DNA of 64,000 nucleotides, taken from the NCBI GenBank assembly GCA_025062195.1, contig JANXAS010000007.1:1-64000 (forward strand). The letters run 5' to 3'. This DNA comes from Armatimonadota bacterium. GTDB lineage: Bacteria; Armatimonadota; Fervidibacteria; Fervidibacterales; Thermosaccharophagaceae. A model generated the notes under the pieces. The model was not told the DNA's origin. It did no database searches and saw nothing but the letters and a program-made list of their open reading frames with translations. Position 1 is the stretch's first letter; each line of letters starts with the position of its first letter. Below, one piece after another: positions 1 to 8,001 of this stretch. Made by a program: the position numbers and the translations under genes.

Positions 1-1680
1 ATGCTTGTAAACCCTCATTTGCTTGCTTCTGACATCAATCACTTCAACTCGCTCAGTGCATGAGAAACAAGGGTCAATGCTCCCAATGATTATCGGTATA
101 TCGGCAATGCTCGCATTGATAAAAGGCTCGCTTGGCAATCCACCATTTGTGTTCTTGAACATGACAGGCAGCGCATGAACATTCATGTATGAAGGCGCAC
201 GGACACGCCAACGATGCGGTCTATTTTCAGCGCTCGTTATGACATAGTGGATACACTCACCTCGTGGCGCTTCAACAACCGATATGCCCTCAAGACCATC
301 AGGCACTTCCTCAGTTATGTTAAGGACTATTTCACCTTCAGGCATATCCTTAAGCGCCTTTATACCCTCCCTGACAAGCCTTATTGAGTCAATTATCTCC
401 TCAAGGCGAACGAGGGTCCTTGACCATATGTCGCATTCATTGTGCACCTTCTTTTCTGGCACAAGTTCATCATATGCTGCATACGGGTGATCAACGCGAG
501 CATCAATTGCAATCCCAGAACCACGCGCAGTTGGACCAACAACACACATCACCCTCGCATCTTCCGGCGAAAGATACCCAACACCACGAAGCCTTGCATG
601 TAGCATCGTGTCACCCTCAACTGCCTTTATTACCGCCACCACTTCCTTCTCAACTCGTTCCATAACTTCAAGGATACCCTCGTGCTTTTCACTCGTAATA
701 TCTCGCCTCACGCCGCCAACGATGTTCATGCCATATGTTTTCCGATTGCCCGTGATATATTCGGCAAGCCACATCACTGGCTCCCTTATGCGCCATGCCT
801 GCATTAGAATCGTATCAAAGCCGATTATGTGCCCTGCGATCCCAAGCCAAAGCAAATGACTGTGTATCCGTTCTATCTCAAGCATGATACTCCTTATAAA
901 CCTTGCGCGCCTTGGCGCTCTTATTCCGATTGCATTTTCTGTAGCTTCACAGCACACCGTGCTGTGTATAAAGCCTCATATCCCTCATATGCGTTCGGCA
1001 AGAAAGACAACTTGATTGAATGTAAGCTTGCTATCGCCGAGCTTCTCAATACCTCTGTGATTGTAAAAGCCTCGGTAATCACACCCGACTACTACCTCGC
1101 CATCAACAAATAGCCTAAAGTATGCCGGTTCCTCAAGGACGGGAAAGAACGGTCCTACTGCAACAACTGTTGCCCCTTCAGGTGGCTCCTTCATCGGGAC
1201 CTTACCACGGGTGTCTGGTTCCGGTCGGTAATCATATGGATAATCCTTGCGCAGCGGATGCAGTTCAGGTGGGAAATCGTCAGGGAGCACGAGTCTTCTT
1301 GGATCTGGATGACCTTCAAACTTGACACCAAGCAAATCCTGCTGCTCACGCTCAGCCCATTCGGCTCCGGGGATGAGTGGCGTAATTGAGGGGATGATAG
1401 GATTGTCAGGGTCTACTTCCGCTCTTACGGACAGGAACAGTTTATCAAGGTCAAGCGAGAAGAAGTGTGTCACCGTAAATTTGCCTGTGCGCCACCTGTC
1501 ATCAGTTGCGCATGTGGTCATGTAGCGTGCGCCGAGGGTGTTAAAAACATAATCGCAGGTTGACACGATGTCACTTGGGGCAACTTTTACAAACACCCTT
1601 CCATCTCTTGGCTCCCAACACTCAATCACCTTATCGCCAAGATGTTCGCGAAGTTGCCGCATCAGTTCGTAAGATGTCAT
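1..1680 (-). CDS. Group 4 [NiFe]-hydrogenase large subunit, NuoC-NuoD (HycE/HyfG-like) fusion, with two in-frame UGA codons (predicted selenocysteine) in the L1 motif; C-terminus runs off the window
   Basis: ORF 985..1704 (likely start ATG at 1680 after GGGGGGAG) is a NuoC domain plus the start of the large subunit, ending ...KLTFNQVVFLAERI. The same minus frame (codon low coordinate = 1 mod 3) was read triplet by triplet from 984 to 1 and has no stop except TGA 978-976: GI*GFIHSTVCCEATENAIGIRAPRRARFIRSIMLEIERIHSHLLWLGIAGHIIGFDT...TGNRKTYGMNIVGGVRRDI...IDPCFSCTERVEVIDVRSKQMRVYKH. This is co-linear with HycE-type proteins (RVCGICGFAHST...ERLHSHLLNLG...DPCxSCTDR). Confidence 0.93.
943..978 (-). 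promoter_or_regulatory. Putative bacterial SECIS element
   Basis: RNA: UGA-GGCUU-UAUA-CACAGCAC-GGU-GUGCUGUG-AAGCU. Upper stem is 8 perfect bp, apical loop GGU starts with G, lower stem GGCUU/AAGCU is 5 bp (one G-U), with a 4-nt 5' bulge. The apical G is 17 nt after the second UGA and 26 nt after the first. Confidence 0.82.
976..978 (-). other. In-frame UGA (predicted Sec) at the second cysteine of the L1 CxxC
   Basis: Plus strand tca at 976-978, three codons after the first UGA; followed in frame by GFIHSTV, the conserved residues after the second L1 Cys. Confidence 0.9.
985..987 (-). other. In-frame UGA (predicted Sec) at the first cysteine of the L1 CxxC
   Basis: Plus strand tca at 985-987; context GAA CGC ATA TGA GGG ATA TGA GGC; the position is an invariant Cys in RxCGxC of [NiFe] hydrogenases. 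Confidence 0.88.
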
Positions 1681-1740
1681 CCCACTCCCCCCTATGGATG
1701 GCATTTCATTTACATAGCCAGCTAAGAGGAAGCCAATCCA

Positions 1741-3801
1741 TCACGAGAGCAAATAAAGCAGCAAGATTGCAATTACCACCCCAGCAACCATCCAGAGCAC
1801 ATATAGCTGCGGCACCCCAGCATGAGTTGCACTGAACCACTCACATGCCTTTGCACAAACGCGAATGACAGCTTCATAGAGTCTGTCCACATCAAAGAGA
1901 ATGCTCAATTTCGTGAGCCATGGAGCTTTCGGCTTCGGCAGTGTTGGATAAAGCGTGGTTATGCGCTTTTGACCGATTCTAAAGGACATGAATCTTTGGA
2001 ATGGGAGGTAAAACCTACTTGAGCGATAACGCAGCTCCTCATATGAATGCGGTTCGCCACATGCCCACGGCAACGCGACCCTGACCGAGGTTCCCGAAAG
2101 CTTATAGAGAGCATATGGAATAAGCATGCACATCAAAAGCGCTAATACGAAAATGAGCGGCGAGAATGCACCGGAGATACCCTCGCCAACACATATCCCG
2201 ATTGATAGTGGTAAATCTGGGAAGAGCGCATTTATTGGTGTGACAAACTCTGGGCGCATCGCCTCAACAGCGCGATGGACGATAAGCACGACTTGCCCCG
2301 GAAAGAGACCCAAAACGACGCACATGATTGCAAGCACAACCTGAGGAATAGTCATAGTCCAATCAACCTCGCTTAGCTTCCCTTCAATCTGGCTTACAAG
2401 CTTTGATGGTAACCCAATGAAGATTGCACCCATGAACTTGGCGAACATGGCAAGTGTGATAACGGAGATGAATATGGCAGCAACACTGAATGCAAGATAC
2501 ACTGGGGCTTGCAATCCACTCATGATGGATGCGTGATAAATCATCCACTTGCTCACAAATCCATTAAGCGGTGGTATGCCTGATATAGCGAGTGAAGCGA
2601 TGAGCGCAGTCAAAGCAGTCGTTGGCATAAAGCGCCATAAACCACCGAGCAAGTTCATATCGCGCTTTCCGGAGCGAATTAACACCGAGCCAGCATTCAG
2701 GAAGAGCAAACCTTTCATGCACGCATGGTTAAACACATGATACAAGCCAGCAATGAACCCCAGGGTGCTTATTGCTGGAGAGATGCGAAGGAAGCCTATG
2801 CCAACACCGATACCAACGCATATATAACCTATCTGCGACATGCTGCTGAATGCCAAAAGGCGCTTTGAATCGTTTTGGAATAGACCAGCTGTAGAACACA
2901 CAACAAGGGTCAACGCACCAAAGAAAGCAATGATTAACCCCCATATGCTTAGGTGCGGCGAGGACGGCATCATCCAAACGAAGGTGCGCAGCATACCGTA
3001 GATGCCCATCTTTATCATCACACCGGAGAGCAGCGATGAGATTGCCGAGGGCGCAGCTGGGTGGGCATCCGGCAACCAATCGCCGAATGGGAAAAGGGCT
3101 GCCTTTGTAGCGAAGCCAACAAACAACATTAGCAATACGATATGAAGCAGTCTCGGGCGCTCTGACGAGAGGATGTCCATGCCGACCTTAAGCGAATCAA
3201 AGCTTAACGCCTTGCACCAAAGCCAAATGATGATGACACCGGTGACAATGCAAGTTGTGCCAACATGAGTCATCACGAAATACTTCAAGCCGGCACGCAA
3301 AACGGTTGGATCACGCTTCTCAAAGACGACGAGCACATAAGATGCAAGCGTCATCACTTCCCAGAAGACGAGGAAATAAAACATGTCCCAAGTCACAACA
3401 ACGCCGACCATGCCCGCAAGGAAAAACATCAGGAATGGGTAGTAACGAATTAGATGCTCATCACTATAACGCTCGTGTGTGATGTAACCGACAGAATACA
3501 ATGCGACACACATGCCGAGCAAACCGATTATGATCAAGAAAAGCGAAGACAGCGCATCAACGCGTATCTGAAACGATGCATTCAAGATCGGCAGGGTAAG
3601 GTAAGAGCGCCCAGCCTCAACTGTAAGGGCATATAAAGTGTTAGCAGCGAGCGCTATGCATAGTCCCGAACCCAAAAACGCGAACACAAACCCCATCCAT
3701 GCTGTCAAACGGCGCATCGAGGAAGTTACTGCCGTCAAAAACGCACCGATGAGGAAAATGCCGAGGAGGGTGAAGACCATGATTTCCTGAGAAAGTTGCA
3801 T
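1741..3801 (-). CDS. Hydrogenase-4 component B / NADH-quinone oxidoreductase subunit L-like proton-translocating subunit
   Basis: 686 aa polytopic protein; GLKYFVMTHVGTTCIVTG, LFPFGDWLPDAHPAAPSAISSLLSGVMIKMGIYGMLR are Proton_antipo_M-type motifs. Confidence 0.9.
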   Translation of the reverse strand: MQLSQEIMVFTLLGIFLIGAFLTAVTSSMRRLTAWMGFVFAFLGSGLCIALAANTLYALTVEAGRSYLTLPILNASFQIRVDALSSLFLIIIGLLGMCVALYSVGYITHERYSDEHLIRYYPFLMFFLAGMVGVVVTWDMFYFLVFWEVMTLASYVLVVFEKRDPTVLRAGLKYFVMTHVGTTCIVTGVIIIWLWCKALSFDSLKVGMDILSSERPRLLHIVLLMLFVGFATKAALFPFGDWLPDAHPAAPSAISSLLSGVMIKMGIYGMLRTFVWMMPSSPHLSIWGLIIAFFGALTLVVCSTAGLFQNDSKRLLAFSSMSQIGYICVGIGVGIGFLRISPAISTLGFIAGLYHVFNHACMKGLLFLNAGSVLIRSGKRDMNLLGGLWRFMPTTALTALIASLAISGIPPLNGFVSKWMIYHASIMSGLQAPVYLAFSVAAIFISVITLAMFAKFMGAIFIGLPSKLVSQIEGKLSEVDWTMTIPQVVLAIMCVVLGLFPGQVVLIVHRAVEAMRPEFVTPINALFPDLPLSIGICVGEGISGAFSPLIFVLALLMCMLIPYALYKLSGTSVRVALPWACGEPHSYEELRYRSSRFYLPFQRFMSFRIGQKRITTLYPTLPKPKAPWLTKLSILFDVDRLYEAVIRVCAKACEWFSATHAGVPQLYVLWMVAGVVIAILLLYLLS

Positions 3802-3882
3802 AACTTACTTGCCCCCTCCCTTTCAACCTGCGTGATTTGTTTCCGCCATCTTCGCAGGAGACGCCAAAAGTTTCAACGGCAT

Positions 3883-5415
3883 TTAAAGAACCGAGCAAGT
3901 CCCGCCAACGCAGAGCCCAACAGCAGTTGCAGCCATTTGCACAGCAAAAGGTGTTGAAGCGAAGCAAAGCAGTATAAGGATGATAATCGCAGCGTTAATA
4001 GCAAGCGGTGTCCTGCTGGCAGCGCGAACAGGCTCGGATGGTTCTCCAGCAAATACCTTATGAGCCACCCATATGAACCATGCAAACCGTATGATGGCGT
4101 CAATCAACCCAACGATGACGAAGAATATACCCCACCTGCCGAGCGTTATTGCTCCGGCAACAAAATAGAGCTTGCTCCAGAAGCCAGCAAATGGTGGCAA
4201 ACCGGAGATTGTGAGCGCACCGATGAGGAAGCCTATTGCAACAAGCGGCATCTTTGAGCCGGCGCCACTGAGCTGGCTTATTTGTCTTGTGCCAGTGGCA
4301 TACGCCAGTGCGCCAACGGAAAGGAAGAGCAAACCTTTTCCTACGCCGTGAGCGATAATGTGCACCAATCCGCTTTGATAACATATTGAACAGCCGAGAG
4401 AACCACATGCCCATTCCATTAAGACGTGGGCAAGGTGAACTATTGTTGAGAAGGCGAGCAAGCGTTTAAGGTCATCCTGATAGAAGAACATGTAACACCC
4501 GATGACGATCGTAATGATTGAAAGGGCAGCCATAAGAATGCCAGCAGTATCAATCGCCGATGGATGGAGAGCCTTCAGGAATGGACGAATTGTAAGGACT
4601 GCCCTTGCGGGCAGATATATGCCGGCTTTAACCATAGAAGCAGCGTGCAAATATGCACTAACTGGAGTTGGTGCAACCATCGCGTCGGGAAGCCATGTGT
4701 AAAATGGGAACTGAGCAGCCTTTGCCCAAGCCCCTATGAACATCAATACAATCAAAATGGCTTGCATGGTTGGCTTAAGTTGCCTTATAGCATCAAATTC
4801 AAACGACCTCGTAGAAGCAAACAGCAAAACAACAGCAGTCATCAGGAACAGCCCACCAACATGGGTCATCAAAAGCGCTTTATACCCAGCATTCACAGCC
4901 TTTGGGTCATCGTAGTCAAACGAGATGAGCGCCCATGAGCAAAGGGTGGTCAATTCCCAGAAGATGAAGAGTTGGAAGAATGTTGAGGAGATGGCAACAC
5001 CAGCCATTGAGGCGATGAAAAGGAGCATCCAACAAAAATAGCGCGAAGCGCCCTTAGTCACGGGATGCTCCCTGTTGGAAGAGCTGATGTAGTCGGTTGA
5101 ATAAAACACGACGAGGAATCCAATTACGACGATGAGCGAGAGCATGATGCTTGTGAGCGGGTCAATGATGAAACCGAACAAGTTAACTCTTGTCCCAACG
5201 ACTTTGCTTATCCAAGCCAACCCACCTAAATTGATAATATGTTCCTCAAAGCCATAATTGCCAATCAGCCATAAACCGATGCCAGCTGTGGCGAGCGATA
5301 CGAGCGTGGCAACGAACCGAGCAGCTCTATCAGGCAAAAGTCCACAAACGATCCCGCCGATGCCGGGAACGGCAATTAACAATATACACCAACTTACCAT
5401 TTCTTCCATTTCCAT
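3883..5415 (-). CDS. NuoL/NuoN/MrpD-like membrane subunit of the hydrogenase complex
   Basis: Polytopic protein; AQFPFYTWLPDAMVAPTPVSAYLHAASMVKAGIYLPARAV is the NuoL/MrpA-type motif. Start chosen within ORF 3883..5448. Confidence 0.9.
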   Translation of the reverse strand: MEMEEMVSWCILLIAVPGIGGIVCGLLPDRAARFVATLVSLATAGIGLWLIGNYGFEEHIINLGGLAWISKVVGTRVNLFGFIIDPLTSIMLSLIVVIGFLVVFYSTDYISSSNREHPVTKGASRYFCWMLLFIASMAGVAISSTFFQLFIFWELTTLCSWALISFDYDDPKAVNAGYKALLMTHVGGLFLMTAVVLLFASTRSFEFDAIRQLKPTMQAILIVLMFIGAWAKAAQFPFYTWLPDAMVAPTPVSAYLHAASMVKAGIYLPARAVLTIRPFLKALHPSAIDTAGILMAALSIITIVIGCYMFFYQDDLKRLLAFSTIVHLAHVLMEWACGSLGCSICYQSGLVHIIAHGVGKGLLFLSVGALAYATGTRQISQLSGAGSKMPLVAIGFLIGALTISGLPPFAGFWSKLYFVAGAITLGRWGIFFVIVGLIDAIIRFAWFIWVAHKVFAGEPSEPVRAASRTPLAINAAIIILILLCFASTPFAVQMAATAVGLCVGGTCSVL

Positions 5416-5425
5416 CACACCCACC

Positions 5426-6505
5426 TTATCGTGACTTTTGTTGCTCAACCTTCCAAAGGATTATCATGCCATTGGCACCTGCAGTTGCAAGCAATGCCCC
5501 ATTAGGAGCAAACGCAACGGATGTGACCGAGTCCTCATGTCCCCCAATCTGGTGGACAATACTCCACCTAATCGTATCTATGATCGTGATGCCGTTGCGA
5601 GTGCCAACCGCAAGTAACGAACCGTTAGGAGAGTGTGAAAGTGAACTTGCCCATGTTGCCCTGATCAAAGCCTTGGCACTCCAATTGGGAAACGCAAAAG
5701 CGTGCACTCCATCAACCGTAGCGATTACAAGCAGCTTGCGCTCGCCCAAAAAGCAAATGCTGTTCACCCTCAACCCTATTTGCAACTTGCGCACTACCTT
5801 CACATCGTTCACATCCCAAACTGTCACAAATTGCCTTCCACCAACCGCTATAAGTTTGTTGCTCCCCATGAAGGTGACACTGAACGCATCACCGCTAAAC
5901 CTGCAAAGCAGCTTTCCAGTCCTCGTCTCCCAAAGGCGAGTGTCACCGGGCATGTTGCAACAACCTTCATAGGCAATCGCGAGCAACTGCCCATCCGGCG
6001 AAAATGATATTTGCCTTATCTCACCGCCATGTCCCCTTATGTTTGCAACTTCCTTACCAGTCGCTGACTCGTAAACCCTTACAACCTGATCGGCACCAGC
6101 ACACGCAAGCAACTTTGCATCGTTTGAGAAAGCACCAACGCTTATAAACCTCTTGGCGCACCTTAATCTTTTCAAGCGCCTATGCATCGCCACATCCCAA
6201 ACACACACTTCACCACTTTTATAGAGCGCCATCAGCGCTTTCCCATCGCCTGAGAAGCGAAGGGCGATTATGGGTGCCGAACTAATTTGAAACGATGCCA
6301 CTCTTTTCAGGGTTAAAACTTGCCCCCTGTAACCCTTGGGAGCTTGTGCAGTCGCCACAGCGATGGACAAACCACCAAACTGTTGTCCCTCAAACTGCAG
6401 CACAAGATGTATAAATGCGGCACAGATGAACAGCCGTCCTCTCACCACAAACTTCAGCCAAGCTGCATCTATAGGCTGCCTGTTGAAGGAATACCATCCG
6501 GGCAT
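5426..6505 (-). CDS. WD40-repeat beta-propeller protein, probably exported
   Basis: Repeated SFSPDGQLLAIA, SVAFAPNGALLATAGANGMIILW, LRFSGDGKALMALYKSGEVCVWD blades; possible signal peptide if a downstream GTG (~6448) is the start. Confidence 0.8.
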   Translation of the reverse strand: MPGWYSFNRQPIDAAWLKFVVRGRLFICAAFIHLVLQFEGQQFGGLSIAVATAQAPKGYRGQVLTLKRVASFQISSAPIIALRFSGDGKALMALYKSGEVCVWDVAMHRRLKRLRCAKRFISVGAFSNDAKLLACAGADQVVRVYESATGKEVANIRGHGGEIRQISFSPDGQLLAIAYEGCCNMPGDTRLWETRTGKLLCRFSGDAFSVTFMGSNKLIAVGGRQFVTVWDVNDVKVVRKLQIGLRVNSICFLGERKLLVIATVDGVHAFAFPNWSAKALIRATWASSLSHSPNGSLLAVGTRNGITIIDTIRWSIVHQIGGHEDSVTSVAFAPNGALLATAGANGMIILWKVEQQKSR

Positions 6506-7000
6506 TCAAGCTCGCACCCTCACAGTTGGATAAGCAGAACAGATTAGCTCAACGATTGCTTCAGCAGCCACTTGAACCTCATCACTCATTGGCGCCCCAA
6601 GTTCCGTCCCCTTTACCTGTATACCAATTAGAAACACTTCGGCACCGGTCTCCCGGCGCAGGTAATCGGAAAGCAGTTTCAATGGCATGCCGTGCGTTGA
6701 CACGGCGAGGGACGATGACAATTCCTCAGCACTCATTATGATGATTGAACCAACATCGGCTCCAACATTAACGGCGTCAACTAATACGATGCATTCCGGT
6801 TTATACTCACGCAAAAGTCCGGCATAATTTTCCGGCACATCGCCAGCCTCTATCACAAGCGCATTCTCAACGCTATGAAGACGGCGAGCTATATAGCATC
6901 CGACTGCGTCATCGCCGCGCATCTCATTACCGATGCCAATTATAGCCACCCTTCCCCTCAATGCCTGACGGAACAACTCAATTTGCCCCTTGCCGGACAT
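6506..7000 (-). CDS. Hydrogenase maturation protease (HyaD/HybD/HycI family)
   Basis: VAIIGIGNEMRGDDAVGCYIARRL...ECIVLVDAVNVGADVGSI...STHGMPL: conserved protease motifs. Start chosen at MSGKGQIELF. Confidence 0.9.
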   Translation of the reverse strand: MSGKGQIELFRQALRGRVAIIGIGNEMRGDDAVGCYIARRLHSVENALVIEAGDVPENYAGLLREYKPECIVLVDAVNVGADVGSIIIMSAEELSSSLAVSTHGMPLKLLSDYLRRETGAEVFLIGIQVKGTELGAPMSDEVQVAAEAIVELICSAYPTVRVRA

Positions 7001-7043
7001 TGTAAGGTCACCCTTTGAAACTTGCACAAGCAAAGGAATGGCA

Positions 7044-7940
7044 CTAAACAGCTGGTTCTGCACACATCCATTCAAGCTCCTTCATCTCAGCCCAGGAGAA
7101 TACAGGACCGTCGGTGCAAACATACTTATGCCCGATGGCGCAATGCCCACATTTACCAACACCGCATTTCATATGCCGCTCAAGAGTTGAGATGATGTTC
7201 TCGTCTGGCACATTGCGCTTCTCAAGTTCAATGATGACAAAGTGAATCATGATTGGCGGTCCGCAAACAAAGGCAACAGTGTTTGGTGGGTCAATGGGAC
7301 TTTGCTCATCCAGTATTGGAAAGAGTGTCGTCACAACGCCGACGCGTTTTCCGAGCCTTTGCCACTCCTCATCGGCTATATCAACTGTGTCCAAGTATTC
7401 CAGATCTTCGCGCCTTTCCCATTCCTCAAGCTCGCCCTTGTAAACTCTGTCAGCGGGTGTGCGCGCACCATACAGCACTGTTATTTTTCCAAAGCGCTCA
7501 CGGTTGTCCAACATGTAATTGAGAAGTGAGCGAAGCGGTGGCAAGCCAATACCGCCACCAACAATTATCACCCGTTTACCCTCAGCGTGCTCAACTGGGA
7601 AGCCGTTGCCCAACGGAGCCCTCACACCAACATAGTCCCCCACTTTGAGCCGGTGAAGTGCATTGGTCACCCTACCAATTGCCCGCACGGTCACCTGAAT
7701 GTAGCCGGTGCGTTTCGTCCATGTTGGACTTGATGAGATGCCAAACGGTGCTTCACCGACACCGAACACCGACACCTCGGCAAACTGCCCCGGAAGATAG
7801 TCAATTGCACCGCCATCAAGCTCAAGGGTGAATGTCTTTACATCCGGCGTCTCATCCGCTACCTCAACGATGCGCGCCAGAACTGGCTCATAAAGATTTC
7901 TGCCATTCCACAGCGGTTGAAAAAACTCTTGGGATGCCAT
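7044..7940 (-). CDS. FAD/NAD(P)-binding oxidoreductase, sulfhydrogenase gamma subunit (HydG) / AsrB-like
   Basis: FTLELDGGAIDYLPGQFAEVSVFGVGEAPFGISSSP, VIIVGGGIGLPPLRSLL, C-terminal CGVGKCGHCAIG...VCTDGPVFSW [2Fe-2S] motif. Confidence 0.9.
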   Translation of the reverse strand: MASQEFFQPLWNGRNLYEPVLARIVEVADETPDVKTFTLELDGGAIDYLPGQFAEVSVFGVGEAPFGISSSPTWTKRTGYIQVTVRAIGRVTNALHRLKVGDYVGVRAPLGNGFPVEHAEGKRVIIVGGGIGLPPLRSLLNYMLDNRERFGKITVLYGARTPADRVYKGELEEWERREDLEYLDTVDIADEEWQRLGKRVGVVTTLFPILDEQSPIDPPNTVAFVCGPPIMIHFVIIELEKRNVPDENIISTLERHMKCGVGKCGHCAIGHKYVCTDGPVFSWAEMKELEWMCAEPAV

Positions 7941-8001
7941 ACCACACTCACCCCACATGCAGTTAACATAAGCTAAGACAATGGCTCGGCGCTCACCAAA
8001 C

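Noticed and set aside
976-987. Genome-wide reassignment of UGA (genetic code 4/25-like) as the explanation of the two in-frame UGAs
   Set aside because: UGA ends several well-bounded genes in the window (for example stops at 1741, 6506 and 8002, and tatC at 59128), and other conserved Cys, Trp and Gly positions use normal codons.
976-987. Pseudogene or sequencing error explanation for the interrupted hydrogenase
   Set aside because: The only two interruptions are exactly at the two L1 cysteines; the rest of the frame is open and conserved, and a SECIS-like hairpin follows. Read-level checking is still needed.
1680-1745. Readthrough of the TGA at 1741 to fuse the NuoL-like protein with the NuoC-NuoD protein (same frame)
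   Set aside because: A good ribosome-binding site (GGGGGGAG) precedes ATG 1680, homologous proteins end and start at these positions, and no SECIS-like hairpin or conserved Cys is evident there.
6500-6510. In-frame TGA between the maturation protease and the WD40 ORF as another recoding event
   Set aside because: The protease ends at a normal family length and the WD40 protein has its own plausible start codons and signal peptide; same frame is a one-in-three coincidence.
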